The notes: generated by a model not told the origin, from the letters alone. 64,000 bases of DNA from VGSG01 sp040756375 (GCA_040756375.1 JBFLZC010000005.1:62001-126000), one strand, 5' to 3'; positions 9,005 to 18,634 are shown, counted from the first letter of the stretch. A program made the numbers and translations.

Positions 9005-9634
9005 AGTTCCTCCATTTCAGTTCCAGTGGAGCGCAACTCCGCCCAAGAACCACATCAACACAGCCTCATGGCTCAGAAATGTACCCCCCTCTGAGCTGTC
9101 GCGCAAGGGATGGCGATTCCAACCCTTCTGATCTTATCGACCGGCGGCATTGCACGAAGCCGTACAACTTGGTGTATGAGGAACTTGAACTCATTCCCCG
9201 ATTGAGCATACTCTGCCGGCACGGGGGGCACTAGCCCTCACATAACTGAATGCACACGCGACCTGAAGTTTGAGGTTGAGTGGCGGCGCAGGGTATGGTA
9301 CGTTCAAAAACCGGCCAAGGGAGCGTTCTTGATCAAACTGACAACCTTACTGGTCTGTCGGGTCGGGTGGGAGCAAGAAAGCGCACCTTCCCCGAATTTG
9401 GGGAAGCCGTCACCTGCATCGCCATCTCTTGTCAGGGCCTCAGAATGGCAAGACTCACCGATTAATCCGGAAGTCATGATCCAATTCTGATTTTGTGAGG
9501 GGCTCCCACACGCATGGAGCTCAGTCCAAATTAAAGAGGGAGTTGTGGGGCCAAATAGTCGTCCCACATCCGAACAAGATGGCGTGAAAAAGGCACATTT
9601 CCATTGAGGAGAGTTAAGGGAGGGAGGGTCCAGC
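9005..9634. other. Intergenic region, 630 bp, no supported gene
   Basis: Divergent control region between the sulfotransferase and arylsulfatase genes. A copy of the dispersed motif (GTTTGAGGTTGAGTGGCGGC) starts at 9268. A GGGAGGGAGGG ribosome site at about 9618-9628 serves the arylsulfatase. No clear promoter was found. Confidence 0.5.
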
Positions 9635-11974
9635 ATGAGCGGAAGAATCACGAGACTGAGATTACTACTAGCAGCGACACTGGTGCTTTTCGGGGGCGCA
9701 CTGGTGGCAGCGTATGCCCAGGATGTCCTCCCGAGACCTGAAAAACCACTCCCGGCTCAAGTAGAGCGAACCTGGCACGATTCAAAGCCTGCCAAAATTC
9801 AAGGAATAAGGGCAGCTGCAAACGCTCCCAATATTGTTATAGTCCTGCTCGACGACGTGGGATTCGGAGCTGCAGGAGCATTTGGCGGCCCAGCCCCCAC
9901 CCCCACGCTTGACCGGTTGGCACAGCGAGGTCTGCGCTACAATGCGTTTCATACTACAGCGTTGTGTTCGCCCACTCGTGCGGCATTGCTGACCGGCCGT
10001 AATCATCATTCCGTAGCCACGGGGCAAATTACGGAGCTGGCAACCGGTTTTGACGGATATACCAGCGTGATACCTAAGAGCACGGCCACGATAGCTGAGT
10101 TACTGCGGCAGCATGGTTACAATACGTCAGCTTGGGGGAAGTGGCACAACACCCCGGTTTGGGAAACCAGTATTGCAGGACCCTTCGATCGCTGGCCCAC
10201 AGGAATGGGGTTCGAGAAGTTCTATGGATTCATCGGTGGAGAATCGCACCAGTACGAGCCGCCGTTATACGATGGCACTCTGGCAGTGGAACGGCCCAAG
10301 AAGCCCGGCTACACGCTGAACGAGGACCTCGCGGACCAAGCGATCGCGTGGATACGATTGCAGAAATCAATTGCACCGGAAAAGCCGTTTTTCGTCTATT
10401 TTGCTCCTGGCGCCACCCACGCGCCACATCATGTGCCAAAGGAATGGTCCGACAAATTCAAGGGGCAGTTCGATCAGGGGTGGGATAAACTCCGTGAGGA
10501 AATATTCGAGCGCCAGAAGAAGCTCGGGGTCATCCCCGCTAGTGCGAAGTTAACCCCGCGTCCGCCGCAAATCCCGGCCTGGGAATCGCTGACGCCGGAG
10601 CGCAAGAAGATAGCGTCCCGGCTTATGGAGATCTACGCAGGGTACCTTGCCCAGACGGACAGCGAGGTCGGCCGCCTCGTGGACGCCATCAAGGAACTGG
10701 GGGTGTTCGATAACACGCTGTTTATTTGCATCGTGGGAGACAACGGAGCTAGCGGTGAAGGCACGCCATATGGCGTTCTTAATGAATCGAGCGTGCTGAA
10801 CGGTGTTCCCGAGGATCCTTCGGTCGTTCTGAAGCATCTTGATGAACTGGGCGGACCTACGGCTTACAACCACTACCCTGTGGGGTTTGCCTGGGCGTGT
10901 GACACGCCATTCCAGTGGACGAAACAGGTGGCCTCTCACTTTGGCGGTACTCGCAATCCTATGGTGATTAGCTGGCCGAACCGCATCAAGGATGCAGGCG
11001 GTTTGCGGTCCCAGTTCCATCACTGCATTGACATAGTGCCAACCATCCTCGAAGCCGTGGGCATCCCTGAACCATCAATAGTCAACGGGGCGCCGCAGAA
11101 ACCAGTCGAGGGTGTAAGCATGGCTTACACGTTTGATGACCCGAAAGCTCCCAGCCGCCGCCGCACCCAGTATTTTGAGATGATGGGCAACCGTGCGCTT
11201 TATGACAACGGCTGGATCGCTTCGTGTTTCCACGGAAGAGTGCCGTGGGAGTTCTCGTTCACCAAGAGTTGGAGTTTCGACACTGAAAAATGGGAACTAT
11301 ACAATCTAGCCGAAGATTTCAGCCAAGCCGACAACGTCGCAGACAAATATCCCGATAAGTTGAGGGCGTTGCAGGATCTTTTCTGGGCAGAAGCGGCCAA
11401 GCACAACGTGCTGCCTTTGGATGACCGCGGTGGAGACCGGGTGGACACTGCCAATTGGCCTGTGCCGGGAGGAGATCGTAACAAATTCACTTTCTATCCC
11501 GGCGCAGTGCGTATTCCCGAAACAAGCGCACCTGTGACCAAGAATAGGTCTTTCGTTATTACTGCGGAAGTAGAGATTCCACAGGCCGGCGCGGAAGGAG
11601 TAGTGACGGCCATAGGCGGTGTTGTGGGCGGATGGTCACTTTACTTCAAGGATGGAAAGCCTTCTTTCACATATAACTACCTCACAAGCGCACGACCCAC
11701 CGTCACATCCGCCAAGAAGTTGGGCGCCGGTCCTGCGAGCGTTCGGTACGAGTTTGCCTACGATGGTGGTGGAATGGGGAAGGGTGGAGAAAGCAAATTG
11801 TTTGTCAACGGTCAACTGACTGCCCAAGGCAGAATAGAACGAACAGTTCCCTTGCTGTTTTCTTGTGATGAGACCTTCGATGTCGGCACGGATACAGGAT
11901 CACCCGTGGGGCTTTATCCAACGGACTTCGCATTCACCGGTAAAATCAAGAAAGTTGAAATAGAGCTCAAATGA
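9635..11974 (+). CDS. Exported arylsulfatase (formylglycine type)
   Basis: A 779-residue type I sulfatase. An N-terminal signal peptide (about 1-29, RLRLLLAATLVLFGGALVAAYAQ) directs export. Metal ligands sit in IVLLDDVGFG, and the formylglycine motif C-x-P-x-R is complete at Cys111-Arg115 (CSPTRAALLTGR). VGDNGASGEG and the HAPHH segment fit the alkaline-phosphatase fold. The last 150 or so residues form a beta-rich region typical of the long AtsA-like group. It would cleave sulfate esters in the periplasm, giving sulfate that a sulfate reducer could respire. Maturation needs a formylglycine-generating enzyme, not in this window. A GGGAGGGAGGG site precedes ATG 9635. Confidence 0.9.
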   Translation: MSGRITRLRLLLAATLVLFGGALVAAYAQDVLPRPEKPLPAQVERTWHDSKPAKIQGIRAAANAPNIVIVLLDDVGFGAAGAFGGPAPTPTLDRLAQRGLRYNAFHTTALCSPTRAALLTGRNHHSVATGQITELATGFDGYTSVIPKSTATIAELLRQHGYNTSAWGKWHNTPVWETSIAGPFDRWPTGMGFEKFYGFIGGESHQYEPPLYDGTLAVERPKKPGYTLNEDLADQAIAWIRLQKSIAPEKPFFVYFAPGATHAPHHVPKEWSDKFKGQFDQGWDKLREEIFERQKKLGVIPASAKLTPRPPQIPAWESLTPERKKIASRLMEIYAGYLAQTDSEVGRLVDAIKELGVFDNTLFICIVGDNGASGEGTPYGVLNESSVLNGVPEDPSVVLKHLDELGGPTAYNHYPVGFAWACDTPFQWTKQVASHFGGTRNPMVISWPNRIKDAGGLRSQFHHCIDIVPTILEAVGIPEPSIVNGAPQKPVEGVSMAYTFDDPKAPSRRRTQYFEMMGNRALYDNGWIASCFHGRVPWEFSFTKSWSFDTEKWELYNLAEDFSQADNVADKYPDKLRALQDLFWAEAAKHNVLPLDDRGGDRVDTANWPVPGGDRNKFTFYPGAVRIPETSAPVTKNRSFVITAEVEIPQAGAEGVVTAIGGVVGGWSLYFKDGKPSFTYNYLTSARPTVTSAKKLGAGPASVRYEFAYDGGGMGKGGESKLFVNGQLTAQGRIERTVPLLFSCDETFDVGTDTGSPVGLYPTDFAFTGKIKKVEIELK

Positions 11975-12046
11975 TCCCTATCTGGACGCCGGTCAAATAA
12001 GAGCGGACATTCTTGTCCTCGGTCCCGTGGAACCCTGGGAAAATCG

Positions 12047-12280
12047 ATGGATTTCTCAACCATCGGGAAAATGGTCGTGCTCGTGGGCCTCGCGGTCGTG
12101 GCTCTAGGACTCTTCTTGTGGCTTGGCGGCAAGCTCGGTCTCCCGTTCGGAAGCCTTCCGGGTGACTTTCGAGTGGATCGACCCGGATTTTCGTTTCGAT
12201 TTCCGCTCATGACCGGCATCGTACTCAGCATTATCCTTACGGTTCTCGTCAATATTTTCTTCTGGATCTTCAAAAAATAG
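12047..12280 (+). CDS. DUF2905 family small membrane protein
   Basis: A 77-residue protein with two membrane helices (about 6-28 and 52-74) separated by the family signature LGRLPGD-like stretch GSLPGDFRV and a short F/R-rich loop. This matches the DUF2905 family of unknown function. It ends 8 bp before the convergent deacetylase gene. Confidence 0.85.
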   Translation: MDFSTIGKMVVLVGLAVVALGLFLWLGGKLGLPFGSLPGDFRVDRPGFSFRFPLMTGIVLSIILTVLVNIFFWIFKK

Positions 12281-12288
12281 CAGTTCTC

Positions 12289-13737
12289 TCATCCACACGC
12301 GGAATGGGAAGCGCTTAGGATAAGGTCCGCTCGTGTGTTCCAGTGCTCGACCACTTCGCGAGGGAGAGCGATCCATGCATCTGAATCCGTGAGGCAGGGT
12401 TCGAGCACCGCGTCCAGGACGTCGAAGAACCCGGGACATTCCAATCGATTGAAGCCCTTTTCCTGATGCCAATCAAGAACCGCCGCACCGCCCGCGGCCT
12501 TCACAATTTCCATAAGCTGATGACCAAGGCCGACCGCTTCCTCATAATCTCGTCGAGCGCCGCTCACATTGCGGAACAGGATGTGACCATCCATCAGATT
12601 ACAGGGGAGTTCTGTGAGAAGCAGCGCCTTTTCGGCTTCCGGGTCGTACGGAGCATAGGGGAGACACGTGCCCGCTCGGAAACCTGCTTGGTCGCGCCAC
12701 GCAATTGAGCTGTCGTACAAGAATCCGGATTCCGCCTGGAGTCTATGGGTTCGATGCGGCGCTCGCCAATCTATGGACCAATAGTGGTGACGAACACCGC
12801 GGATTGGACCCGCCAGTTTGCCCTCGAGCCATTCCCTCGCTTCCGCGATTGCAGCCGGACGTTCCCTCGAACGGATCGAAGAGTGCAGACCGAATTCCCA
12901 TCCCTCGCGAGAAATCTTCCTGAGAGTCTTCCAGTCGGTCTGACGAGCTGCAACCGAGGACCTGCAATCATTGATGTCAAAGCGAACCCGGCGGGGTCGA
13001 TAGAACAGATAAAAGGCGCTTTTCAAGTTGCTGAGCGCTTCCCAGTCTTTCCAGCGCTGGAACTGAAAGTACAGGTTAGAAGAGCCTCTCCACAGACCGA
13101 ATAATCCCAGTGCAAAAAGTCTCGCGTTCACCCCACTGCCTCGCAAGAGAGCCTTTGCAAGGTTTGCGGCCATTTCCAATGGGGCCGATACGTTGGTCGC
13201 GTCCACGTCATGGGTAAGAACCAGCGCGTACCGCTTGCCGTTGGGCCACCGTGGGGTGGACTTTTCCGCTAGGCGCGGCCGTAAGCGGAGCAGCTGGTCC
13301 AGCAGGGCTGCCGCGTGGTCTTCCACCAGAGGAACTGATGCAGATTGCGCTCGCTTGGGAGGAAGCGCCGCGTTAACGAAGATACCTCGTCGGTCCCGGT
13401 TGTCTTCGCTCACCTGGGACTCATCCAGATGAGTGAGCAGACGATACGTGGTCCCTACCAGATCCGGCCATTCCCTGTCATCGCCCGCGACTACCCAACA
13501 TGAGCCTGCATCTCTCCGACGGAGTGCACACACGGTCTGAGGCTGATACGCGGATTCGTCAAACGGCAAACAGAAAGCGTCGCCCGTGGCCACGGTGGAA
13601 TTTGGGCTGCTGTATATCAGATCGGGCTCATCAGACGTGAAAAGTATCGGGATGCCCCACCGGAGTGCAAATACTCGAATGACGTAGGCAGCCCGCGATC
13701 TGTACAGCTCGGGAACTTGAAGGCTCACTCGAATCAT
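12289..13737 (-). CDS. Polysaccharide deacetylase (NodB-like) family protein
   Basis: A 482-residue protein whose central and C-terminal parts carry the NodB-type metal-dependent deacetylase motifs: LTHDVDAT (motif 1), FGLHSSI (motif 2 with the metal His), GVRHHYWSID (motif 3 with Arg) and LDWHQEKG near the end. The N-terminal 150 residues are not recognised but are typical of the long capsule or exopolysaccharide deacetylases. There is no signal peptide, so it may act in the cytoplasm on a sugar precursor or lipid-linked glycan. It lies 11 bp downstream of the carbamoyltransferase gene on the same strand, surely one operon, which suggests joint modification of a surface glycan. Confidence 0.78.
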   Translation of the reverse strand: MIRVSLQVPELYRSRAAYVIRVFALRWGIPILFTSDEPDLIYSSPNSTVATGDAFCLPFDESAYQPQTVCALRRRDAGSCWVVAGDDREWPDLVGTTYRLLTHLDESQVSEDNRDRRGIFVNAALPPKRAQSASVPLVEDHAAALLDQLLRLRPRLAEKSTPRWPNGKRYALVLTHDVDATNVSAPLEMAANLAKALLRGSGVNARLFALGLFGLWRGSSNLYFQFQRWKDWEALSNLKSAFYLFYRPRRVRFDINDCRSSVAARQTDWKTLRKISREGWEFGLHSSIRSRERPAAIAEAREWLEGKLAGPIRGVRHHYWSIDWRAPHRTHRLQAESGFLYDSSIAWRDQAGFRAGTCLPYAPYDPEAEKALLLTELPCNLMDGHILFRNVSGARRDYEEAVGLGHQLMEIVKAAGGAAVLDWHQEKGFNRLECPGFFDVLDAVLEPCLTDSDAWIALPREVVEHWNTRADLILSASHSACG

Positions 13738-13748
13738 GAGTGCTTCCT

Positions 13749-15479
13749 CTACTTATCTTCCTTCCACAACCACCAATTACCGAGAGCCAGGAAAGGAAGA
13801 CCGGAGTTGTCGAAAACCTTCAGCGCCTCTTCTGGGCGATAAACGATAGGATGTCCATGCAGATTAAAGGACGTATTCAGAACGATGCCCTCGCCGGTGA
13901 GCTCTTCGTAGTACTTGAGCAACCTGTAATAATCAGGGTTCCAGTCCTCGGTGACTTCCTGGGGTCTCGCGGTGCAGTCGTAGGGGTGCTGTGCGGCAGG
14001 GAACTTGTCCCTGACCTCCGGCCGCGTATCGAACGCGATGATCATGTAGGGCGCAAAGAACGGTTTCGGCTTGATGTAATAATCTTCCGCTCGCTCCGCG
14101 AGGACTGACGGTGCAAAGGGCATCCAGAAATCCCGGTTCTTGACCATTCGATTGATGATTTGTACCACGTTTGGTTTGTCCGGGCGTGCAAGGATGGAAC
14201 GATTTCCCAACGCACGAGCCCCAAATTCCATGCGTCCTTTGGCCCGGGCGACCACATGCCCCGCGACGATGGTTTCCGCAGTGAGCTTCTCAATGTCTTG
14301 GACGTACCGAGATCGAAATCTGGACGCCGGACGGTAGCTGCGGATAGCCTGTTCCACTTCGTCGTCCGTAAAGGCGCCTCCCAAGTAAAAGGGGCCGAGC
14401 GGGTCGATGTTCACGGGGCGATTCTGCTCCAGACGGGATTGAGCATGGAGGAGGTATGCGGCGCCGATACTGTTGGACTCATCTCCGCATGATGGAAATA
14501 TGAATAGACTGTGGACCTCCGGCAGTTCAAGGATCCTCTTATTTGCCTTCACGTTCATGAAGACGCCCCCGCTGAGCGCGACCTGATGAATTCCAGTTTC
14601 ACGGACCGCGTTTACCACCCATTGAACGAGGAGCTCTTCAGTGAATTTCTGCAGGCCGGCGGCCACCAGATCAAACCGACGCCGATAGATCAGACTCTGG
14701 ATGAGCCCCGTGGCGCTGTATAAGGACGGCACACCACGTTTGCGTTGCCAGACGAGCGAATTGCGGGGATCAAATTCAAAGAGTTCTGAGAAGACCCGAG
14801 CCATCTCCGCGACCCGCTCGTCTTCCGGCACGTACGGCGCAAGACCCATCACCTTGTACTCATGCTCATGGGGAAGCATCCCCATGAGGAAAGTCACTAC
14901 CGCGTACAACCTGCCCAAAGAGTGGCTCTCGTGGACCTCGGCTATTCGTTCCAGTCGACCGTCCTCCCCGATACACACCGAGGCCGACAGGCGGTCCCCA
15001 CTACCGTCACAGGTGAGTACCAATTGTCGGCCATTCATGGGACTGCCATAATAGGCCGCGGACGCATGACACATATGATGATCAAGAGCAACAAGTGACT
15101 CTGAGCGGAATTTCCGCTGTTCGTACCGAGCGAGTCGGCCGGTCTTGCGATGCTTGCGGTATAGATCGTCAACTAGGCTGTTCTTCAGCCTCTGTTTGAG
15201 ACGACCCCACGGACTTGACGCATGCTGATATTGACTGGTGACTACTTCTCTGGTCCATCGACCAAACGAGGTGTACGTCCCTGCCAGCGCCACCCGATCA
15301 ATCTCCTCCAGGGTTAGACCGTGAGCCGATAGGACATCGTCAACAGCCATCTCGGGAATGCCGCCCTGATTCTTCACATGAGACAGTCTCTCCTCCTGGA
15401 CAGCGCCGAGGAGCACGCCGTCGCGTAGAATAGCGGCCGCACTGTTGATATTGTCGTTCACGCCGAGTATGACTGTCAC
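13749..15479 (-). CDS. NodU/CmcH-family carbamoyltransferase
   Basis: A 576-residue carbamoyltransferase. The N-terminal Kae1/TsaD-like domain (about 1-360) makes carbamoyl-adenylate from carbamoyl phosphate and ATP. It shows the metal-binding HxxxH segment LDHHMCHASAAYYG and LSGGVFMNVKANK. The C-terminal carbamoyl-transfer domain carries MEFGARALGNRSILA and the late NTSFNLHGHPIV motif. Members O-carbamoylate sugars of Nod factors, antibiotics and surface polysaccharides. The downstream deacetylase partner favours a glycan substrate here. Confidence 0.9.
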   Translation of the reverse strand: MTVILGVNDNINSAAAILRDGVLLGAVQEERLSHVKNQGGIPEMAVDDVLSAHGLTLEEIDRVALAGTYTSFGRWTREVVTSQYQHASSPWGRLKQRLKNSLVDDLYRKHRKTGRLARYEQRKFRSESLVALDHHMCHASAAYYGSPMNGRQLVLTCDGSGDRLSASVCIGEDGRLERIAEVHESHSLGRLYAVVTFLMGMLPHEHEYKVMGLAPYVPEDERVAEMARVFSELFEFDPRNSLVWQRKRGVPSLYSATGLIQSLIYRRRFDLVAAGLQKFTEELLVQWVVNAVRETGIHQVALSGGVFMNVKANKRILELPEVHSLFIFPSCGDESNSIGAAYLLHAQSRLEQNRPVNIDPLGPFYLGGAFTDDEVEQAIRSYRPASRFRSRYVQDIEKLTAETIVAGHVVARAKGRMEFGARALGNRSILARPDKPNVVQIINRMVKNRDFWMPFAPSVLAERAEDYYIKPKPFFAPYMIIAFDTRPEVRDKFPAAQHPYDCTARPQEVTEDWNPDYYRLLKYYEELTGEGIVLNTSFNLHGHPIVYRPEEALKVFDNSGLPFLALGNWWLWKEDK

Positions 15480-15630
15480 TGGAGAGTTTCTCCTCGGCCT
15501 TCTCTTGGGTTATAGTTCTGAGTTATCAAACGGGCGAATTGTACTCGCCACCATGCGGGTTTGTAAAGCGTCAGAGCATCCGGATCGCGTCCGGGCCCGA
15601 CGCGCTTCTTCGGCGCTCTTCGTTACGGGG

Positions 15631-15864
15631 ATGAAGAACACTCTGCTCTTCACATTCTGCGCTTTGTTCGCATTCATCGCGATCTCGGTTCTTCTTTATC
15701 ATCCGGGCTTCTCCGGCCCCATGATGTACGATTCGGAACGCCTGACCAGGAACGCTCATGCATTTGCGGCCCACGATCTCGAGCTGATGACAAGCATTGG
15801 TTACGCCGGCACTCTTGGCCGGACGCCGAACATTGTAAGAAATCGAATCGCTATGATATGGTGA
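15631..15864 (+). pseudogene. N-terminal remnant of a TMTC/PMT-like membrane protein
   Basis: The 77 codons begin MKNTLLF with a membrane segment (about 3-22), followed by YHPGFSGPMMYDS. That resembles the first periplasmic loop of TMTC/PMT-type membrane glycosyltransferases (typical form PGLSGPFIFDD). The frame stops soon after and no continuation is found in the next 60 bp. The ribosome site is weak. I read it as a decayed N-terminal fragment; an independent small membrane protein is also possible. Confidence 0.35.
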
Positions 15865-15937
15865 TTCTCACTACTTCGGCGTATACCCCTATGTTGGCGA
15901 ACATCACTCTGCATCTTGCACCTTGAGGAGGTTGTAC

Positions 15938-16141
15938 ATGACGAAATCGGGTGAAACTGGAGGCCGGCTGGCCGCAATGATCAAGAAAGCGATCGAAGAT
16001 GGAAAGCTGTCGAATTCAGAATATGATCAAATCATGGCGCTCGCGGACGCGGATCACCACATCGACGCGCAGGAGCGAAATCAACTCAAGCAGCTACAGG
16101 AGATGCTCTCCAACAAGACCATAGTCCGGGTGCCTGATTAG
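15938..16141 (+). CDS. Small hypothetical protein with acidic helix-loop region
   Basis: A 67-residue protein starting MTKSGETGG. I chose ATG 15938 because GAGGAGG lies 7 nt upstream; an upstream TTG at 15923 overlaps that site. The middle (DADHHIDAQERNQ) resembles the helix-turn of TerB-like or EF-hand-like small proteins, but the full loop is not there. No signal peptide or cysteines. Function unknown. Confidence 0.6.
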   Translation: MTKSGETGGRLAAMIKKAIEDGKLSNSEYDQIMALADADHHIDAQERNQLKQLQEMLSNKTIVRVPD

Positions 16142-16279
16142 CACGCGTTCTTCATGAAGCTCCCGGGTCGCTCTTGACGCGGGATTATGCCGATACGCCT
16201 TAAGATAAAGACGCGGGCGAGACTTCTTCATGGAAGAGAAGCCGCCCCCGCGCTTCATTTCTTTGAAACGGCGTGGGTA

Positions 16280-17755
16280 TCAGGGCTCTTGGAGCATGAC
16301 TCTCCGATTTGCCAGAGCCCTGTCGTAGAGCTTCTTGTATTCCGCGGCGGAGCGGGTCCACGAAAAATCTTGTTGGATTGCACGCGCCACGAGTCGCTTC
16401 CACGCGTCGTGGTCTTGGCGATAAAGCGTGATGGCCTTCAAGAGAGCGTGCTCGAAGGCTGCAACTTCCGGCAGGAAAAACTTGAAGCCCGTGCCCCGGT
16501 CCTCATGGCGGTTGTATTCTTCAACCGTATCGTTAAGCCCTCCGGTGGCCCTCACCACGGGGATCGCTCCGTACTTGAGGCCGTAGAGCTGATTCAGGCC
16601 GCAAGGCTCGTACCTTGAAGGCACGACCACAATGTCCGAGGCTGCGAATATCCTGTGAGCCAGATCCATGTCGTATGTGAGGAATACCTTCACGTGGTCC
16701 GCGTACTGCTTGGCCAGTTCCTCAAAAATGAGATGGTAACGCTCATCACCAGTGCCGAGTAAGGCTATTTGCACGTTTTGGTCTACAAGACCGGGAATCG
16801 CGGCTTCTATGAGGTCGATTCCCTTCTGGTTTGAAAGCCGGGTCACGGTGCCGATCAAAGGGATGTGCGGATTAACGGGCAAACCGACCGACTTCTGGAA
16901 TTGCGCCTTACACACCGCCTTCCCTGGAAGATCCTCGTGGGTGTAGTTGGCTGGGATGAGCGGATCGATCGCGGGATTCCACGTGGAATAGTCCACGCCG
17001 TTGACAATCCCTGTGAGGTGGGAAGCCTTCTCCTGGAGCACACCCTCCAACCCGAATCCGAATTCCTTGGTCAGTATTTCGTTACGGTATCCCGGAGATA
17101 CGGTATTCACCTCGTCCACGAAGACAATTCCACTCTTGAGGAAATTGAGTTGTCCAAAGAACTCCATCTGGTCCGGGTTGAACAACTCCCACCCTAGCCC
17201 GACCACAGGCATATTTCCTTGACCGAAGATACCCTGGAATCCCAGATTGTGAATGGTCAGCACAGATGCGCTCTCTTCCAGGATGTCCTCTCCTGCGTAG
17301 AGTGTGCGGAGGTACACAGGCGCCAGAGCTGCTTGCCAGTCGTGCGAGTGAAAAAGATCATATTTGATCTTGCCGGCCAGCGCCATTTCGAACGAGGCTC
17401 GCGTGAGAAAAACAAACCGCTCGGAATTGTCTTCGTAGTCGCCGTCCGGGCCTCCATAGAGACCCTCTCTATTGAAGTAAGCCTCGTGCTCTACAAAGAG
17501 ATAGCGGACGCCCCGGTCGTCGCGCAGTTCCCAGATCGGCGCGGCTACACTGGTGGCGTTCAGGTCCACCGACACCTGCAAATCCATTCGGGTAATAGGC
17601 CATCTCTCCGGCGTGATATTCCGGTACTTCGGTAGCACCACATCGACTTCGATCCCTTGCCTTACCAGTTCCGCAGGAAGCGCGGAGAGCACCTCCCCAA
17701 GACCCCCTGTCTGTGCAAAAGGCGTGGCCTCTGATGTAATCATGAGGACTTTCAC
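16280..17755 (-). CDS. glgA: Glycogen synthase (GT5) with altered KTGGL motif
   Basis: A 491-residue GT5 starch/glycogen synthase, which extends alpha-1,4-glucan from ADP- or UDP-glucose. It has the N-terminal ITSEATPFAQTGGLGEV segment, FHSHDWQAAL, ITRLSNQKGIDLI-like motif TVTRLSNQKG and the C-terminal EPCGLNQLYGLKYG. The canonical KTGGL reads QTGGL: the Lys known to contact the nucleotide-sugar phosphate is Gln (codon CAG, read from the reverse strand). The start is a GTG at 17755. Length and domain order are normal, so the enzyme is probably active but may have different donor affinity or preference. Confidence 0.92.
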   Translation of the reverse strand: MKVLMITSEATPFAQTGGLGEVLSALPAELVRQGIEVDVVLPKYRNITPERWPITRMDLQVSVDLNATSVAAPIWELRDDRGVRYLFVEHEAYFNREGLYGGPDGDYEDNSERFVFLTRASFEMALAGKIKYDLFHSHDWQAALAPVYLRTLYAGEDILEESASVLTIHNLGFQGIFGQGNMPVVGLGWELFNPDQMEFFGQLNFLKSGIVFVDEVNTVSPGYRNEILTKEFGFGLEGVLQEKASHLTGIVNGVDYSTWNPAIDPLIPANYTHEDLPGKAVCKAQFQKSVGLPVNPHIPLIGTVTRLSNQKGIDLIEAAIPGLVDQNVQIALLGTGDERYHLIFEELAKQYADHVKVFLTYDMDLAHRIFAASDIVVVPSRYEPCGLNQLYGLKYGAIPVVRATGGLNDTVEEYNRHEDRGTGFKFFLPEVAAFEHALLKAITLYRQDHDAWKRLVARAIQQDFSWTRSAAEYKKLYDRALANRRVMLQEP

Positions 17756-17881
17756 GCGTCATGACCTCCACTTATGGGAAGACGCCGGAAATCAGCGTGG
17801 CGAATGCGAGTTACTTCTAGAATTATTGCAGATTATGAAGCTTTCCGAAACCCTGAAATGACGAGGAATGAGCGAAACAAA

Positions 17882-18424
17882 TCACCGCGGACTTTTCCCC
17901 GGTTGCTTGTTCGAGGCGCTCGCGGGGCTGCGTTCAAGGCTTCTCTTCTTCAGATGGGCAATCAGCCCTCCATCGCGCAGCAACTCTCCCATAAAGGGCG
18001 GCACTGGCGATACCCGGAATTCACCCCCGGTCGCGATGTTTCGGATGAGTCCCTGGTCCGTGTCCACGTCGAGCACCTCACCCTCGGTAATGGCGTCCGT
18101 CGCGTCGGGCGCCTCCAGGATGAGAAGCCCCATGTTGAAGGCGTTCCGAAAGAATATCCTGGCAAAGCTCTTGGCTATGACACACGCCACGCCCGCGGCT
18201 CGAATGGCCACCGGCGCATGCTCTCGGGACGAGCCGCAGCCGAAATTCTTTCCGGCCACAATGATATCTCCAGGCTTGACCTTTGATCGAAAGGCAGGAT
18301 CAATGCCTTCCATCACGTGTTGCCCAAGTTCGGACGTGTCCGCCAGGCTTAGGAACCGTGCAGGGATGATCTCATCCGTATTGACGTCATTACCGAATTT
18401 CCACACTCTGCCTCTAAATTTCAT
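17882..18424 (-). CDS. leuD: 3-isopropylmalate dehydratase small subunit (LeuD/HacB-like)
   Basis: A 180-residue aconitase-family small (swivel) subunit. It shows GNDVNTDEIIPARFL, the GKNFGCGSSREHAP active-site segment and the FFRNAFNMGLL motif. With a separate LeuC it isomerises isopropylmalate in leucine synthesis; the short archaeal-type form can also be homoaconitase. The large subunit is not next to it. The C-terminus has an extra basic tail (SLERSPASASNKQ). It ends 126 bp upstream of the start of the glgA gene on the same strand. Confidence 0.88.
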   Translation of the reverse strand: MKFRGRVWKFGNDVNTDEIIPARFLSLADTSELGQHVMEGIDPAFRSKVKPGDIIVAGKNFGCGSSREHAPVAIRAAGVACVIAKSFARIFFRNAFNMGLLILEAPDATDAITEGEVLDVDTDQGLIRNIATGGEFRVSPVPPFMGELLRDGGLIAHLKKRSLERSPASASNKQPGKSPR

Positions 18425-18634
18425 GTGATACCGCCCAATGGCACTCCCATTCTTTCCAGCTTTTCACTTGTGACACCATTGCGTGCGGGTTGCAAGAGAC
18501 TTCTGTTACCGGGTCCCTTGACTTACGAGCAAGTGGAGGATAGGGTTAGGGTTTGTATGAGCTTTTTCTGTCCCGTGACATCTTTGGCAGGGCGGGCCCG
18601 CGTAAAGATGCGCACGATTTGGGGGTACGGATCT

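Noticed and set aside
18521..18549. TTGACT-17-TAGGGT as HU/IHF promoter
   Set aside because: Spacing is right but the -10 matches only three of six bases.
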